Shown piece by piece: positions 1 to 9,485 of a stretch of 64,000 nucleotides of DNA (its first letter is position 1; every line of letters starts with the position of its first letter). Source of the DNA: Sphingomonas sp. PL-96 (GTDB taxonomy: Bacteria > Pseudomonadota > Alphaproteobacteria > Sphingomonadales > Sphingomonadaceae); assembly GCF_020707215.1 (NCBI RefSeq), contig NZ_JAJFET010000002.1:186001-250000 (forward strand), read 5' to 3'. The translations under genes and the position numbers were made by a program. The notes below the pieces were generated by a model. The model made no database searches and was not told the DNA's origin. It worked only from the letters and a program-made list of their open reading frames with translations.

Positions 1-2
1 TC

Positions 3-275
3 ATTGCCGGGTTCGAGCATCTGGCGGCGCTTGCGACCAAGGCCGGGGTCGAGGGCGAGGGGTTCAAGATTCACGCCCCGCTCCAGCACATGACCAAGGC
101 GGACATCGTGCGCGAAGGCACGCGGCTGGGGCTGGATCTGGGCATCAGCTGGTCCTGCTATGATCCGCAGGGCGACCTGCATTGCGGGCTGTGTGACAGC
201 TGCCGGCTGCGGTCGAAGGGGTTCGAGGAAGCGGGCGTGCCCGATCCGACCCGCTACGCCACCACGGCGGCCTGA
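3..275 (+). CDS. queC: 7-cyano-7-deazaguanine synthase QueC (C-terminal end; start lies outside window)
   Basis: QueC uses ATP and ammonia to turn 7-carboxy-7-deazaguanine into preQ0, a precursor of queuosine in tRNA. Only the last 90 residues are in the window. They hold the C-terminal zinc site: a Cys in SWSCYD followed by HCGLCDSC, giving the four-cysteine pattern typical of QueC. The reading frame is open from the first bases, so the gene is cut by the window edge rather than broken. queE follows after 14 bp on the same strand, so the two are probably co-transcribed and act in consecutive pathway steps (QueE product is the QueC substrate). Confidence 0.95.
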   Translation: MAGFEHLAALATKAGVEGEGFKIHAPLQHMTKADIVREGTRLGLDLGISWSCYDPQGDLHCGLCDSCRLRSKGFEEAGVPDPTRYATTAA

Positions 276-289
276 GGGACGCGCCTGCG

Positions 290-922
290 ATGAGCTACGC
301 CGTCAAGGAGATGTTCCTGACGCTGCAGGGGGAGGGCGTGCACGCCGGCCGCCGCGCGGTGTTCGTGCGTTTCGCCGGCTGCAACCTGTGGAGCGGGCGT
401 GAGATTGATCGTGCGACCGCCGTCTGCCGCTTCTGTGACACGGATTTCGTCGGCACCGATGGCGAGGGCGGGGGCAAGTTCGCCGATGCCAGTGCGCTGG
501 TGGCAGCGGTGGAGGGCTTCTGGGGCACTGGCACCGAGCGTCGCTTCGTCGTGCTGACCGGCGGCGAGCCCATGCTCCAGATCGACGATGCGCTGGTGGA
601 GGCGCTGCACGCGGCGGGCTTTACCATCGCGATCGAGAGCAACGGGACCATCGCGGCGCATCCGGGCATCGACTGGGTGTGCATCAGCCCTAAGGCCGGC
701 AGCACCGTGGTGCAGCAGCGCGGGGATGAACTGAAGCTGGTCTGGCCCCAGGCCGGGCTGGACCTGGATACGATCGAACGCTGGGACTTCGCGAATTTCC
801 TGGCGCAGCCGCTCGACGACCGCCAAGCCGACGCCAATCGCGAGATGTGCGTGGATCTGGTGCTCGCCCGGCCGAAATGGCGGCTGTCGCTCCAGACCCA
901 CAAGCTGTTGGGGCTGCGCTGA
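290..922 (+). CDS. queE: 7-carboxy-7-deazaguanine synthase QueE (radical SAM)
   Basis: QueE is a radical SAM enzyme that contracts 6-carboxytetrahydropterin to 7-carboxy-7-deazaguanine, the step before QueC. The 210-residue protein begins YAVKEMFLTLQGEG, the usual QueE opening. It has an atypical cluster motif C31-x14-C46-x2-C49 instead of the standard CX3CX2C. This expanded spacing (CNLWSG...CRFCDTDF) is a known variant within QueE. TGGEP near residue 100 is the SAM-binding GGE motif. It lies 14 bp after queC. The ATG start is supported by conserved N-terminal sequence and by the short gap. Confidence 0.96.
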   Translation: MSYAVKEMFLTLQGEGVHAGRRAVFVRFAGCNLWSGREIDRATAVCRFCDTDFVGTDGEGGGKFADASALVAAVEGFWGTGTERRFVVLTGGEPMLQIDDALVEALHAAGFTIAIESNGTIAAHPGIDWVCISPKAGSTVVQQRGDELKLVWPQAGLDLDTIERWDFANFLAQPLDDRQADANREMCVDLVLARPKWRLSLQTHKLLGLR

Positions 923-941
923 GGCGCAGGTCTCCCGGCTT

Positions 942-963
942 GGGCTGCACCGCGGTGCAGCCC
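942..963. terminator. Perfect 9-bp hairpin between convergent queE and the next gene
   Basis: GGGCTGCAC and GTGCAGCCC flank a CGCG loop, making a 22-base perfect palindrome exactly between two convergent genes. There is no T-run on either side, so intrinsic termination is plausible only by position; it could equally be a simple RNA 3'-end stabilising hairpin. Confidence 0.45.
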
Positions 964-971
964 GAACGGCA

Positions 972-1649
972 TCAGCCGATCAGCGGATAGGCGCCGCAAC
1001 GCTTGGCCAGCCACTCGCCCTTCTTCCAGCACTTGGGCCGGGTGAGCGGTTCGACATTGCTGAGCGGGCGCTGGTAGAAGCCGCCGGGGAACTGCTGCTC
1101 GCTGGCGGGGCGCAGGCTGTTGCGCAGCTTGCGCATGCGCTGCTCCGCGAGGGCGCCGAACTGGCCCTTGGGCGTGAACACCGCTTCCTGGCCGATCTCG
1201 CCCGCCGCCTGGCAGAAGTTGATCTGCGCCGACACGGTCGAGAAGCTGGAATAGACGCGGGTGCCGAACTGGTCGAGCGCGGTCTGCCCTTCCTTCTTGG
1301 TCTTGGCGTTGCGCTCAAAATATTTCGCCAGCACGTCGTAGCTGCGCTTGAGCTCGACCGAATGGGTGTCGAGCAGGTCGTTGTAGTTGTTGAGCGTCAG
1401 CAGCGTCGGTTCGAACTGGCACTGGAGCGCGGCGACGTTGAGGCCGGCGCGCAGGTTCCAGGCGAGTGCCGCGCGCAGCTCCTCCCCGGTGGCACCAGGC
1501 AGCGCCTGGACGACGATGCCGGGCTCCGCGCCGGTCACCGCCGGGCCGGAGAGGTCAGGCGATTTGAAGAAAAACTGGGCCGACGCAGGGGCGGCATAGG
1601 TCGCGACCGCAAGGGCGGCACCGGCGATCAGGGTTCGCACTGACTTCAT
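972..1649 (-). CDS. Secreted protein of unknown function
   Basis: The 225-residue product starts with a clear Sec signal peptide (MKSVRTLIAGAALAVATYAA followed by an ASA cleavage site and Q). The mature part is soluble and mixed alpha/beta in character, with four cysteines (in LQCQF, INFCQA, PKCWKK and KRCGAY) that could form two disulfides in the periplasm. The C-terminal stretch is rich in Pro, Lys and Trp. I do not recognise a named family; it resembles conserved hypothetical periplasmic proteins of sphingomonads. It stands alone on the minus strand, convergent with queE. Confidence 0.75.
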   Translation of the reverse strand: MKSVRTLIAGAALAVATYAAPASAQFFFKSPDLSGPAVTGAEPGIVVQALPGATGEELRAALAWNLRAGLNVAALQCQFEPTLLTLNNYNDLLDTHSVELKRSYDVLAKYFERNAKTKKEGQTALDQFGTRVYSSFSTVSAQINFCQAAGEIGQEAVFTPKGQFGALAEQRMRKLRNSLRPASEQQFPGGFYQRPLSNVEPLTRPKCWKKGEWLAKRCGAYPLIG

Positions 1650-1843
1650 GGGATCCTCTCAAACGCCGATGCGGCGCCACGCTGAGGGGGTTACGGGGTT
1701 TTGACGTTTCTCGCCAAGACCTTTTTTCCCGATGTCGGCATCGTTCCGTCGGAACGCAGTCGATTGGAATCCCTGTGATTCTCCGGCCTGTGCGTGCTGC
1801 ACCGCGGCAGGCGTCGGGCCGTGCGAGACGGCGCGCACGTACC

Positions 1844-1879
1844 GGTAAAAGCAAAGGCCGCCCGGTCGCCCGGACGGCC
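1844..1879 (-). terminator. Rho-independent terminator for the small lipoprotein gene
   Basis: On the minus strand, GGCCGTCCGG pairs with CCGGGCGGCC (one mismatch, 4-base loop) and is followed by TTTGCTTTTA. It lies just downstream of the lipoprotein gene that ends at 1908. A second small perfect hairpin (7-bp stem, CGAA-type loop, 1889-1906) sits between the stop codon and this terminator. Confidence 0.75.
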
Positions 1880-1907
1880 CTCGCCACTCAGACGTCGAAA
1901 CGTCTGA

Positions 1908-2180
1908 TTACATCGCGTTGGTGGTCGCGGTGTCGTTCGACAGCGTGGTGTCGTTCGCGAGCGTGGTGTCGTTCGCGAGCATCGCGTCGTTGCCCATCGC
2001 GCCGTCAACGGCGGTCATGTTGTCGGTCATCGTGCCGTCCATCGACGTGTCGGTCGAGTTCAGGTCGGTGACGATGGTGTTGTCGTTGGTCGTCTCGGTC
2101 GAATCGCCGCAAGCTGCGACCATCAGCGCCGCGCCGGCGACCATCGAGCTGGTAACGATCTTGGAAATGATTGCGCGCAT
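1908..2180 (-). CDS. Small Asn/Asp/Thr-rich lipoprotein
   Basis: The 90-residue product has a lipoprotein signal ending in the lipobox LMVAAC (Cys24), so it should be acylated and membrane anchored. The rest is very low complexity: Asn, Asp, Thr, Met and Ala dominate, with six-residue near-repeats such as LANDTT, LANDTT, LSNDTA. The DNA shows the matching 18-bp repeats. The ATG at 2180 is preceded by a purine-rich GGGAGCTC. Such repeat-containing Asn/Thr-rich lipoproteins occur in Sphingomonas annotations as hypotheticals; no function can be assigned. Confidence 0.7.
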   Translation of the reverse strand: MRAIISKIVTSSMVAGAALMVAACGDSTETTNDNTIVTDLNSTDTSMDGTMTDNMTAVDGAMGNDAMLANDTTLANDTTLSNDTATTNAM

Positions 2181-2246
2181 GTAGAGCTCCCTAAACTAGT
2201 GGTTTGGCGGCTTATCTGCCGTTTAATACCCAACCGGGGATGGACA

Positions 2247-2948
2247 TTAGTCGGTTCCCGAGCGCCCCTCAAGCGGGTTTTCACTGGATGCGGTGAGTGA
2301 CGTCAGCAAAGTCGGAAATTCGAGGAGAAGTGCGGCGTCGAAACTCTCCTGCCGGGCGTCCCGACCGAGCTGTTCTAGACTGGTGACTGGGAATTCGGGA
2401 AGGCCGCAGGGAACGATTCCACCGAAGTGGGTCAGGTCCGGCGAAAGGTTCACGGAGAAGCCGTGAAACGTCACCCAGCGGCGCACGCGGACGCCGATGG
2501 CGCCGATCTTCGCCTCCTGTCCGCCGTCGCGGGTCCAGATGCCGATCCGCTCGGGCACCGCAAACGCTTCCACCTCCAGCCGGGCGAGCGCGCGGATCAC
2601 CCATTGCTCCACGCCATGGACGAAGCGGCGCACGTCGCGCCCGCGCTGCGCCAGGTTCAGCATCAGATAGCCGACGCGCTGCCCAGGGCCGTGATAGGTG
2701 TAGCGCCCGCCGCGTCCGGCCGGAAACACCGGGAAGCGCGGGTCGAGCAGCTCGGCAGGATCCGCGCTGGTGCCGGCGGTGTAGAGGGGCGGGTGCTCGA
2801 CCAGCCAGACGAGCTCGGACGCCTGTCCGTCGGCGATCACGGCGGCGCGCGCCTCCATCGCGGCAAGCGCTTGCGGATAGTCGGTCAGACCGGGCTCGAT
2901 GCGCCATTCCGGGGCGGCGGGCGCGGGGGAGGGATCGGGGCTAAGCAT
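2247..2948 (-). CDS. lipB: Octanoyltransferase LipB
   Basis: LipB moves the octanoyl group from acyl carrier protein to lipoyl domains, the first step of protein lipoylation. The 233-residue protein has the signature [13 protein letters not shown] (residues 78-90), the catalytic Lys147 in AKIGAIG and the catalytic Cys181 in VPCGL, all in the expected order. The open frame extends far upstream, but family alignment and length place the start at the ATG giving MLSPDPSP. This also leaves a short divergent promoter space before the membrane-protein gene on the other strand. lipA is not in the window. Confidence 0.95.
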   Translation of the reverse strand: MLSPDPSPAPAAPEWRIEPGLTDYPQALAAMEARAAVIADGQASELVWLVEHPPLYTAGTSADPAELLDPRFPVFPAGRGGRYTYHGPGQRVGYLMLNLAQRGRDVRRFVHGVEQWVIRALARLEVEAFAVPERIGIWTRDGGQEAKIGAIGVRVRRWVTFHGFSVNLSPDLTHFGGIVPCGLPEFPVTSLEQLGRDARQESFDAALLLEFPTLLTSLTASSENPLEGRSGTD

Positions 2949-3011
2949 TGGCAACGCCCGGTAGCATGGGTACAGCGACGCGTCATGCAGGCAGTGGGCA
3001 ATGCGGCGCCG

Positions 3012-3845
3012 ATGGTCGCCACGGTCGAAATGGAGCGGGTGTGGGACCGCACCGCTGCGTTTATCCGCGGCCATGCGGTCGCACTGTTCGCGCTTGGCGG
3101 CCTGGCGCTGTTCGCGCCGACGGTTGCACTGGCCATCGCCGAAGCGGCTGTTGACGGCGCCGACGGGGCGACGCGCGGTCTTCTGTCGGTGGTGCAGATC
3201 GCCGGTTCGCTGCTGATGCTGTGGGCGGAGCTTGCCGTGGTCGCGCTGGCGATCCTGCCCGGTGCGTTGGGTCCGGCGATGCGCCAGGCGGGGCTGCGCC
3301 TGGCGGTGGTGATCGGCTTCGCGCTGTTGCTGACCCTCGCCTTGCTGCTGCTGGGGGTGCCCGTGATCGGGATCCTGGCGGGCTATGGTTTTGACTTCAC
3401 GGCGGCCGCCGTCGGCGAGGAGGTGATGCCCTCCGCCGCCGCGGCTGCCTGGATCGCGCTCTATGGCCTGGTTCTGCTGCCGCTGCTGCTGTGGGTCGGG
3501 GCGCGGCTCAGCCTGCTGGCACCGGTCGTGCTGGCGGAGCGGCGCGGACTCCGCGCCTTTGCGCGCTCCTTTGCGCTCACCCGCGGTCTCGCCGCCCGGA
3601 TCATCGGCGTGCTGCTGCTGTACGGCGTCGTCAGGCTGGTGCTGACAAGCGCGGTGCGGTTCGCGGCCGGCACCGTGTTCGCGATCGCGTTCGGCAGCGA
3701 CGATGGGCTGGGCATCGCGTCGATCCTGACGCGGGTGTCGACGGGCTTGGTGGAAACCGCGCTGGCGGTGCTGCTGTGGGCCTTTACCGGCAAGCTTTAC
3801 CTCGAAGCATGCCAACGACAGGACGGAACGGCGGCGCATCGATGA
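3012..3845 (+). CDS. Multi-pass membrane protein (glycerophosphoryl-diester-phosphodiesterase membrane-domain-like)
   Basis: The product of about 277 residues has roughly six hydrophobic segments and no soluble catalytic domain. Its pattern ([14 protein letters not shown]..., then paired helices, then [17 protein letters not shown]) matches the sphingomonad family described as having a GDPD-like membrane domain, function unknown. The start is uncertain: ATG at 2985, 3012 and 3030 are in frame; 3012 was chosen because homologues begin just before the RVWDxT segment. Its stop overlaps the next start (ATGA), so the two membrane proteins are translationally coupled and probably work together. Confidence 0.75.
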   Translation: MVATVEMERVWDRTAAFIRGHAVALFALGGLALFAPTVALAIAEAAVDGADGATRGLLSVVQIAGSLLMLWAELAVVALAILPGALGPAMRQAGLRLAVVIGFALLLTLALLLLGVPVIGILAGYGFDFTAAAVGEEVMPSAAAAAWIALYGLVLLPLLLWVGARLSLLAPVVLAERRGLRAFARSFALTRGLAARIIGVLLLYGVVRLVLTSAVRFAAGTVFAIAFGSDDGLGIASILTRVSTGLVETALAVLLWAFTGKLYLEACQRQDGTAAHR

Positions 3846-4570
3846 AGCTGGATTTGGGCGCCGTGGTCAGCGGCGCGTGGAGCTTGTGGCGGCGTGACCG
3901 CGCCGTGCTCGTGCCGATTGCCGGGATCTTCCTGATGCTGCCGACGATGGCCGCGACGATCTGGATGGCGGCGCCCGCGCCCGGCGATCCGGGTGCGCCT
4001 GCCGACCTGGCGACCATGGTGGAGACGATGCAGCGCTATGTCTCGGCCAACCTCCCCTGGTTGTTGCTGCAGACGCTGCTGGGCCTGTTCGGCACCGGCG
4101 CGATCCTGGCGCTGTACCTCGATCCTGCGCATCCGACCGTGGCGGGCGCGATGGGCAGCGCACTGCGGCGGTTTCCGGCGTTGCTGCTTGCGCAAATCGG
4201 CATTCAGTTCGCCGTGGTGCTGGGCCTGCTGGCGTTTGCACTGCCGGGTCTCTACGCGATCGGCCGCAGCTTCCTGATCCCCGCAGCGATTCTTGCGGAG
4301 CCGCGGCGCGGCGCGATGGATGCGATCGCGCGCGGTATCCAGCTGACGGCGGGCAACGGCTTCGCCCTGCTGGGGCTGCAAGCCATCTTCTACTTTGTCG
4401 GGCAGCTGCTGGTGATGCTGGGCACAGGTTTCCTGACGGCGGGCGCGAGCAACCCTGTGCCGGTCACCATCGGCGTCCTAATGGTCGGGTTGGCGAACGG
4501 CGGCATGGCGCTCGCCTATGCGCTGCTGCGCGTCACCGCCTATCGTCAGGCGACCGGCAGCCGCGGATAG
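3842..4570 (+). CDS. Multi-pass membrane protein, paralogue-like partner of the preceding gene
   Basis: The 242-residue protein has about five to six transmembrane segments and shares layout with its upstream neighbour: an N-terminal [17 protein letters not shown] segment like the neighbour's [11 protein letters not shown], and an inner loop [21 protein letters not shown] like [18 protein letters not shown]. This suggests an old duplication. It starts within the stop codon of the upstream gene and its 3' end overlaps the convergent acetyltransferase gene by 25 bp. Function is unknown; a membrane complex of the two products is an inference from the coupling. Confidence 0.8.
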   Translation: MKLDLGAVVSGAWSLWRRDRAVLVPIAGIFLMLPTMAATIWMAAPAPGDPGAPADLATMVETMQRYVSANLPWLLLQTLLGLFGTGAILALYLDPAHPTVAGAMGSALRRFPALLLAQIGIQFAVVLGLLAFALPGLYAIGRSFLIPAAILAEPRRGAMDAIARGIQLTAGNGFALLGLQAIFYFVGQLLVMLGTGFLTAGASNPVPVTIGVLMVGLANGGMALAYALLRVTAYRQATGSRG

Positions 4571-5136
4571 TGCGGCGCGGCGTCGGGCGAGAGGATGCCC
4601 AATGTGCGCGGGTCGGCGAAGGTCTCAACCGTCCGCTTGAACGGCACAAAGCCGCTCGCTCGATAGAAGCCGAGCGCGCGCGGGTGGTCGAGCGTGCAGG
4701 TATGCACCCACATGCGTTCGACGCCCTTGCGCCAGCCCAGCGTCAGCGCCTGCGCCATCAGCCAGCGGCCGAGCCCACGTCCGACCAGTTCGGGCACCAG
4801 CGCGAAATAGGACAATTCGCATTCGCCGGGACGGCGGTGGTCCAGCTCCAGCATCCCCACCTCAATGCCGTGGCGATCGACAGCGGCATAGACGGAGATG
4901 CCGGGATCATGGACGATTGCGCGCAGCCGATCGTCGTCCATCACCAGCCGCGAGAACCACAGCCAGGGCTCGCCCACGCGCCGGAACAGCGCGCGGTAGT
5001 TCCCCAGGTCCGGCTGCGGCCAGTGGACGAGTCGCAGCGGCGCGTCGGGCAGCGGCCGCAGCGGCGGCCGGCTGCGCATCTCGAGCGAGGTGACGATCGT
5101 CGCGACCTCGTCGGCGCGGACCGGGATCAGCCCCAT
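4546..5136 (-). CDS. GNAT-family N-acetyltransferase
   Basis: The 196-residue protein is a GCN5-related acetyltransferase. The acetyl-CoA pyrophosphate loop is LVGRGLGRWL, preceded by the beta-strand CELSYFALVP and followed by MWVHTCTLDHPRALGFYRASGF, the usual C-terminal part of the fold. The acceptor cannot be predicted. The gene begins 4 bp after the hemF stop on the same strand, so it is likely expressed with hemF. Confidence 0.88.
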   Translation of the reverse strand: MGLIPVRADEVATIVTSLEMRSRPPLRPLPDAPLRLVHWPQPDLGNYRALFRRVGEPWLWFSRLVMDDDRLRAIVHDPGISVYAAVDRHGIEVGMLELDHRRPGECELSYFALVPELVGRGLGRWLMAQALTLGWRKGVERMWVHTCTLDHPRALGFYRASGFVPFKRTVETFADPRTLGILSPDAAPHYPRLPVA

Positions 5137-5140
5137 CGCC

Positions 5141-5983
5141 TCAGCTCCAGCTCGCCATCGGCGGCAGGCTCATCAGGATCGCGTCGATGTTGCCGCCGGT
5201 CTTCAGGCCGAACAGCGTGCCGCGATCGCACACCAGGTTGAACTCGGCATAGCGCCCGCGCCATTCCAACTGGCGCCGCGTGTCGGCCTCCTCGAACGGC
5301 TGGTGCATGCGCCGGCGGACCAGCGGCGGATAGGCGGCCAGAAACGCTTCGCCCACGTCGCGGGTGAAGGCGAAGTTCGCGTCGAAATCCCCCTCCAGAT
5401 GGTCGAAGAAGATGCCGCCGACGCCACGATGGACGTTGCGGTGGGGGATGAAGAAATAGTCGTCGGCCCATTGCTTGAAGCGCGGGTAATAGGCCGGGTC
5501 ATGGGCATCGCACGCTGCTGCCAGCGTCGCGTGAAAGGCGGCGGTGTCCTCCGCATAGGGGATCGGCGGGTTGAGGTCGGCGCCGCCGCCGAACCAGCGC
5601 TTGGTGGTGACCAGGAAGCGGGTGTTCATGTGCACGGCCGGCACGTGCGGATTGGCCATGTGCGCAACCAGGCTGATGCCCGTCGCGAAAAAAGCCGGGT
5701 TCTCGCCCGCGCCGTGGATCGACTGGGCAAAGCCGCCCTCCAGCGTTCCCGCGACCGTCGAGACGTTGACGCCGACCTTCTCGAACACGCGGCCCTTCAT
5801 CAGCCCGCGGACGCCGCCGCCGCCGTGACCGCCGGCCGAATCGACCCGGTCCCACGGGCTGTAGTCGAACACTGCGCTCGACCCGGCCTCGCGCTCGATC
5901 GCCTCGAACTCGGCACAGATGCGGTCGCGCAAGCTCTCGAACCAGGTTCGCGCGGCAAGCTGTTGGGGGTCGAGGGGTTCCAT
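5141..5983 (-). CDS. hemF: Oxygen-dependent coproporphyrinogen III oxidase HemF
   Basis: HemF decarboxylates coproporphyrinogen III to protoporphyrinogen IX with O2, in haem synthesis. The 280-residue protein contains the HemF signatures in order: VGVNVSTVAGTL, VHMNTRFLVT, WFGGGADLNPPIPY, HDPAYYPRFKQWADDYFFIP, RGVGGIFFDHL and the C-terminal EFNLVCDRGTLFGLKTGG. Length is normal. It heads a minus-strand pair with the GNAT gene. Supplying haem close to the cytochrome bc1 operon is consistent with an aerobic life style, though the two are on opposite strands. Confidence 0.97.
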   Translation of the reverse strand: MEPLDPQQLAARTWFESLRDRICAEFEAIEREAGSSAVFDYSPWDRVDSAGGHGGGGVRGLMKGRVFEKVGVNVSTVAGTLEGGFAQSIHGAGENPAFFATGISLVAHMANPHVPAVHMNTRFLVTTKRWFGGGADLNPPIPYAEDTAAFHATLAAACDAHDPAYYPRFKQWADDYFFIPHRNVHRGVGGIFFDHLEGDFDANFAFTRDVGEAFLAAYPPLVRRRMHQPFEEADTRRQLEWRGRYAEFNLVCDRGTLFGLKTGGNIDAILMSLPPMASWS

Positions 5984-6024
5984 GGGAACCGCTTAGCTTC
6001 GCGGGGCTTGCGAAGTCGAGAGTG

Positions 6025-6480
6025 TCAGGCGCCGGTCGGCCAGCCATGGGTCTGGCGCAGAGCTTCGCCCAGCACCAGCGCGGCCGAGACGGCGACGTTG
6101 AGCGAGCGCATGGCCGGGCGCATCGGGATGGCGACCGCCAGGTCCGCCGCAGCACGGACTTCGGCCGGCACGCCCGATCCCTCGGAGCCGAGCAGCAGCG
6201 TGTCGCCGGGTTCGAATCGCGCCTGCGGCAGGGGAACGGCGCCGCGGGTGGTGAGCAACACCAGCCGGCCGGGAAGCGCAGCGTGGAACGCCTCCCAGTC
6301 GACGTGGCGTACCACGGACGCCTGCGCGGCATAGTCCATGCCGGCCCGCGCCAGCGCCCGATCGCTCCACGGAAAGCCCATCGGCTCGATCAGGTCGACG
6401 CCCACGCCCATGCAGGCGCCGAGCCGAAGCACCGTGCCGACGTTTCCTGCGATGTCGGGCTGAAACATTGCAATTCGCAC
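6025..6480 (-). CDS. trmL: tRNA (cytidine(34)-2'-O)-methyltransferase TrmL
   Basis: TrmL is a SPOUT methyltransferase that 2'-O-methylates the wobble base of tRNA-Leu. The product starts RIAMFQPDIAGNVGTVLRLG, the TrmL N-terminus, and ends with the SPOUT knot motifs LLLGSEGSGVP, IPMRPAMRSLNVAVSAAL and LGEAL. A GTG at 6480 gives the normal family length (151 residues) and starts directly at the first beta strand. An ATG at 6537 would add 19 residues that do not look conserved. Stop-to-start spacing to hemF on the same strand is 41 bp. Confidence 0.92.
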   Translation of the reverse strand: MRIAMFQPDIAGNVGTVLRLGACMGVGVDLIEPMGFPWSDRALARAGMDYAAQASVVRHVDWEAFHAALPGRLVLLTTRGAVPLPQARFEPGDTLLLGSEGSGVPAEVRAAADLAVAIPMRPAMRSLNVAVSAALVLGEALRQTHGWPTGA

Positions 6481-6706
6481 TGCACGGCTTTGCCCTGCCT
6501 CAAACTCTTGCGCAACAAAGCCGTGTAGGGGCGGCACGCAGGCAGTAGCTTGGGGGCAGTTGGCAAAGTCACACCCCCACGTCTATCACGTTGCGCAGGC
6601 GCCGGAGTTCAAGGCCACTTGACGCAGCCGAATAGATGGCAAGGCTGCCTGTAATTCTCTGAGGCGCGTTCGCGCCGAATGGTTTGGGTGCAGGGGCAAA
6701 TAGCGC

Positions 6707-7288
6707 ATGGCGACAATAGACGAGGTTCCCCCCGGCGGAGCGACCGGCTCGCACGAAGATGTCATCGAGAATCCCCGCCGACGCGATTATCTATCCATTG
6801 GCGCAGTGGCATTTGCAGGGGTGGGCGTGGGTGTGATCGCCTTGCCGCTCATCAACCAGATGAGCCCTTCGGCCGACGTGCTGGCGCAGTCGACGACCGA
6901 GCTGGACCTTTCGGCGATCGAGCCGGGGCAGGCGATCAAGGCGTCGTTCCGCAAGCAGCCGCTGTTTGTCCGCAACCTTACCCCGCAGGAGATCGAGGCC
7001 GCCAACAAGGTGCCGCTGTCGGACCTGCGCGACCCGCAGTCGCTTGCTGAGCGGACCAAGGAGGGCAAGGCCAACTGGCTGGTGACGCTGGGCGTGTGCA
7101 CCCACCTGGGCTGCGTGCCGCTGGGCGCCGGCGAGGGCGAGAACAAGGGGCCGTTCGGCGGCTATTTCTGCCCGTGCCATGGCTCGGCCTATGACACGGC
7201 CGGCCGCATCCGGCAGGGGCCGGCACCGCTGAACCTGGCGGTTCCCGACTATTCGTTCACGTCCGACACCACGATCCTGGTCGGCTGA
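6707..7288 (+). CDS. petA: Ubiquinol-cytochrome c reductase Rieske iron-sulfur subunit PetA
   Basis: This is the electron-accepting subunit of the bc1 complex. One transmembrane anchor (about residues 30-50) follows an RRRDYL motif, as in Tat-exported Rieske proteins. The 2Fe-2S cluster ligands are Cys131 and His133 (CTHLGC) and Cys155 and His158 (CPCHGS); Cys136 and Cys157 form the stabilising disulfide. Length 193 is normal for alphaproteobacteria. It is the first gene of petABC, 13 bp before petB, with 226 bp of upstream sequence to the divergent trmL that must hold the promoter. Confidence 0.98.
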   Translation: MATIDEVPPGGATGSHEDVIENPRRRDYLSIGAVAFAGVGVGVIALPLINQMSPSADVLAQSTTELDLSAIEPGQAIKASFRKQPLFVRNLTPQEIEAANKVPLSDLRDPQSLAERTKEGKANWLVTLGVCTHLGCVPLGAGEGENKGPFGGYFCPCHGSAYDTAGRIRQGPAPLNLAVPDYSFTSDTTILVG

Positions 7289-7301
7289 GGAGAGACACGC
7301 G

Positions 7302-8606
7302 ATGAGCTTTCCCTGGGCCCAGCATTATGCGCCAAAGCACCCGCTGATGCAGTGGGTGGACAGCCGCCTGCCGCTGCCGCGCTTCGTCTACAACGCGATC
7401 GGCGGCGGCTATCCCGTGCCGCGCAACCTCAACTATTTCTGGAACTTCGGCATCATGGCGGGCGCCGCCCTGATGATCCAGATCGTGACCGGCATCGTTC
7501 TCGCCATGCATTACGCGGCCAACGGCCAGGTCGCGTTCGATTCGGTTGAATCGATCATGCGCGACGTGAACGCCGGCTGGTTCCTGCGCTATGCGCATGC
7601 GAACGGCGCGTCGATGTTCCTGGCGGTGGTCTACATCCACATCTTCCGCGGGCTCTATTACGGCTCGTACAAGGCGCCGCGCGAGATGGTGTGGCTGTTG
7701 GGCGTCGTCATCTTCCTGCTGCTGATGGCGACCGCCTTCATGGGCTATGTGCTCCCCTGGGGTCAGATGAGCTTCTGGGGCGCGCAGGTCATCACCGGCT
7801 TCTTCTCGGCAATCCCCGGGATCGGCGAGACGATCCGCATCTGGCTGCTGGGCGGCTATGCGCCGGACAACGCGGCGCTCAACCGCTTCTTCTCGCTCCA
7901 CTATCTGCTGCCGTTCGTGATCCTTGGGGTCATCATCCTCCACATCTGGGCGCTACACATCCCGGGCTCGGGCAACCCGACCGGCGTGGAGGTGAAGGCC
8001 GAGCAGGACACGGTGCCGTTCCACCCCTATTACACCGCCAAGGACGGCTTCGGCCTGGGCGTGTTCCTGATCATCTTTGCCGCGCTGCTGTTCTTTGCGC
8101 CCAATTACCTGGGCCATGCCGACAACTATATCCCGGCAAACCCGCTCTCGACCCCTGCGCACATCGTGCCCGAATGGTATTTCTGGCCCTTCTACGCGAT
8201 CCTGCGCGCCTTCACCGTGGACTTCATCATCCCGGCGAAGCTGTGGGGCGTGCTGGCGATGTTCGGCTCGATCCTGCTGCTGTTCTTCCTGCCGTGGCTC
8301 GACCGTTCGCCCGTGCGTTCGGCGAACTTCCGCCCCATGTACCGCACGCTGTTCTGGGTGCTGGTGGCGGACGTGCTGGTGCTCGGCTTCTGCGGCGGTG
8401 CGCCGGCGGAACCGGCCTACATCATCGCCAGCCAGATCGCGGCGGCCTATTACTTCCTCCACTTCCTCGTGCTGGTGCCGATCGTCTCCGCCCTGGAGCG
8501 TCCGCGCCCGCTGCCCAACTCGATCACCGAGGCTGTGCTGGAAGGGAAGAGCGGGGCCCGCATGCGCCAAACTGCCGTGACCGGTTCGCCGGCGGCCGCC
8601 GAATAA
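7302..8606 (+). CDS. petB: Cytochrome b subunit of the bc1 complex PetB
   Basis: The 434-residue integral membrane subunit carries both b haems and the quinone sites. Eight transmembrane helices are evident. Visible landmarks are the haem-binding His pairs in helices B and D (for example [16 protein letters not shown] and FSLHYLLPF), [16 protein letters not shown] for the Qo region, and [14 protein letters not shown] (the PEWY motif). It lies between petA and petC in the usual order; 12 bp separate it from petC. Confidence 0.98.
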   Translation: MSFPWAQHYAPKHPLMQWVDSRLPLPRFVYNAIGGGYPVPRNLNYFWNFGIMAGAALMIQIVTGIVLAMHYAANGQVAFDSVESIMRDVNAGWFLRYAHANGASMFLAVVYIHIFRGLYYGSYKAPREMVWLLGVVIFLLLMATAFMGYVLPWGQMSFWGAQVITGFFSAIPGIGETIRIWLLGGYAPDNAALNRFFSLHYLLPFVILGVIILHIWALHIPGSGNPTGVEVKAEQDTVPFHPYYTAKDGFGLGVFLIIFAALLFFAPNYLGHADNYIPANPLSTPAHIVPEWYFWPFYAILRAFTVDFIIPAKLWGVLAMFGSILLLFFLPWLDRSPVRSANFRPMYRTLFWVLVADVLVLGFCGGAPAEPAYIIASQIAAAYYFLHFLVLVPIVSALERPRPLPNSITEAVLEGKSGARMRQTAVTGSPAAAE

Positions 8607-8618
8607 GGGGCTTCGACC

Positions 8619-9485
8619 ATGATCTCTTCCCTTTTCCGGGTGGCGTTGCGCAACCTGAACATCCTGGTCGGACTGGCCTTCGCAGGCGTGCTGATGCTGG
8701 CGCTCGTCACCACCATCTATGGCCTGGTGACGGAGCCGGCGGCGCCGACTGCCGAGCATGAATTCCACCGCGAGCACAAGCCGCTCAAACTGGCATCGGA
8801 CGGTCCCTTTGGCCGCTTCGACCAGCAGCAACTGCAGCGCGGCTTCCAGGTCTACAAGGAAGTGTGCGCCGCCTGTCACTCGCTCCGCCTGGTCGCGTTC
8901 CGCAACCTGGAGGACCTTGGCTATAACGAGGCTGAGGTGAAGGCGATCGCCACCCAATGGGCGATCCAGCAGCCGAGCATCAATCCGGAAACGGGTGAGC
9001 CCGCGACCCGCGCCAACATCGCGTCGGACCGCTTCCCGCTCTCGTTCCCGAACGACATCGCGGCCCGTGCGGCGAACAACAACGCGATCCCGCCGGACCT
9101 GTCGCTGATCACCAAGGCACGTGAGGGTGGGGCGGCGTATATCTACTCGCTGCTGACCGGCTATCAGAACCAGCCCGCCGAGCTGGTGCACAAGTTCCCG
9201 GGCGCCAAGACGCCGGAGGGGCTGCACTACAACCCCTATTTCCCGAACCTCAACATCGCGATGCCGCCGCCGCTCACCAGCAACGACCAGGTGACCTATC
9301 AGGACGGTACGCGCGCAACGATCGACCAGATGGCCAAGGACGTGTCGGCGTTCCTGGTCTGGACGGCCGAGCCGAACCTGCAGACGCGGCATCAGGCCGG
9401 ACTGGCGACGATCCTGTTCTTGCTGATCTTCTCGCTGCTGACCTATGGCGCGTATCGCAATATCTGGCGAGGCGTGAAGCATTGA
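8619..9485 (+). CDS. petC: Cytochrome c1 PetC
   Basis: Cytochrome c1 passes electrons from the Rieske protein to a soluble or membrane cytochrome c. The 288-residue protein has an N-terminal hydrophobic segment (about residues 11-37), a single covalent haem motif CAACH (Cys83, Cys86, His87), the probable axial Met in NIAMPPPL, and a C-terminal membrane anchor near residues 260-280 (ATILFLLIFSLLTYGAYR). Its stop codon overlaps the start of apt. Confidence 0.98.
   Translation: MISSLFRVALRNLNILVGLAFAGVLMLALVTTIYGLVTEPAAPTAEHEFHREHKPLKLASDGPFGRFDQQQLQRGFQVYKEVCAACHSLRLVAFRNLEDLGYNEAEVKAIATQWAIQQPSINPETGEPATRANIASDRFPLSFPNDIAARAANNNAIPPDLSLITKAREGGAAYIYSLLTGYQNQPAELVHKFPGAKTPEGLHYNPYFPNLNIAMPPPLTSNDQVTYQDGTRATIDQMAKDVSAFLVWTAEPNLQTRHQAGLATILFLLIFSLLTYGAYRNIWRGVKH

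Noticed and set aside
7953..9482. Long minus-strand open frame (509 codons) antisense to petB and petC
   Set aside because: It is the complement of two certain genes; its translation is His/Arg/Gln-rich with no domain, typical of GC-rich shadow frames.
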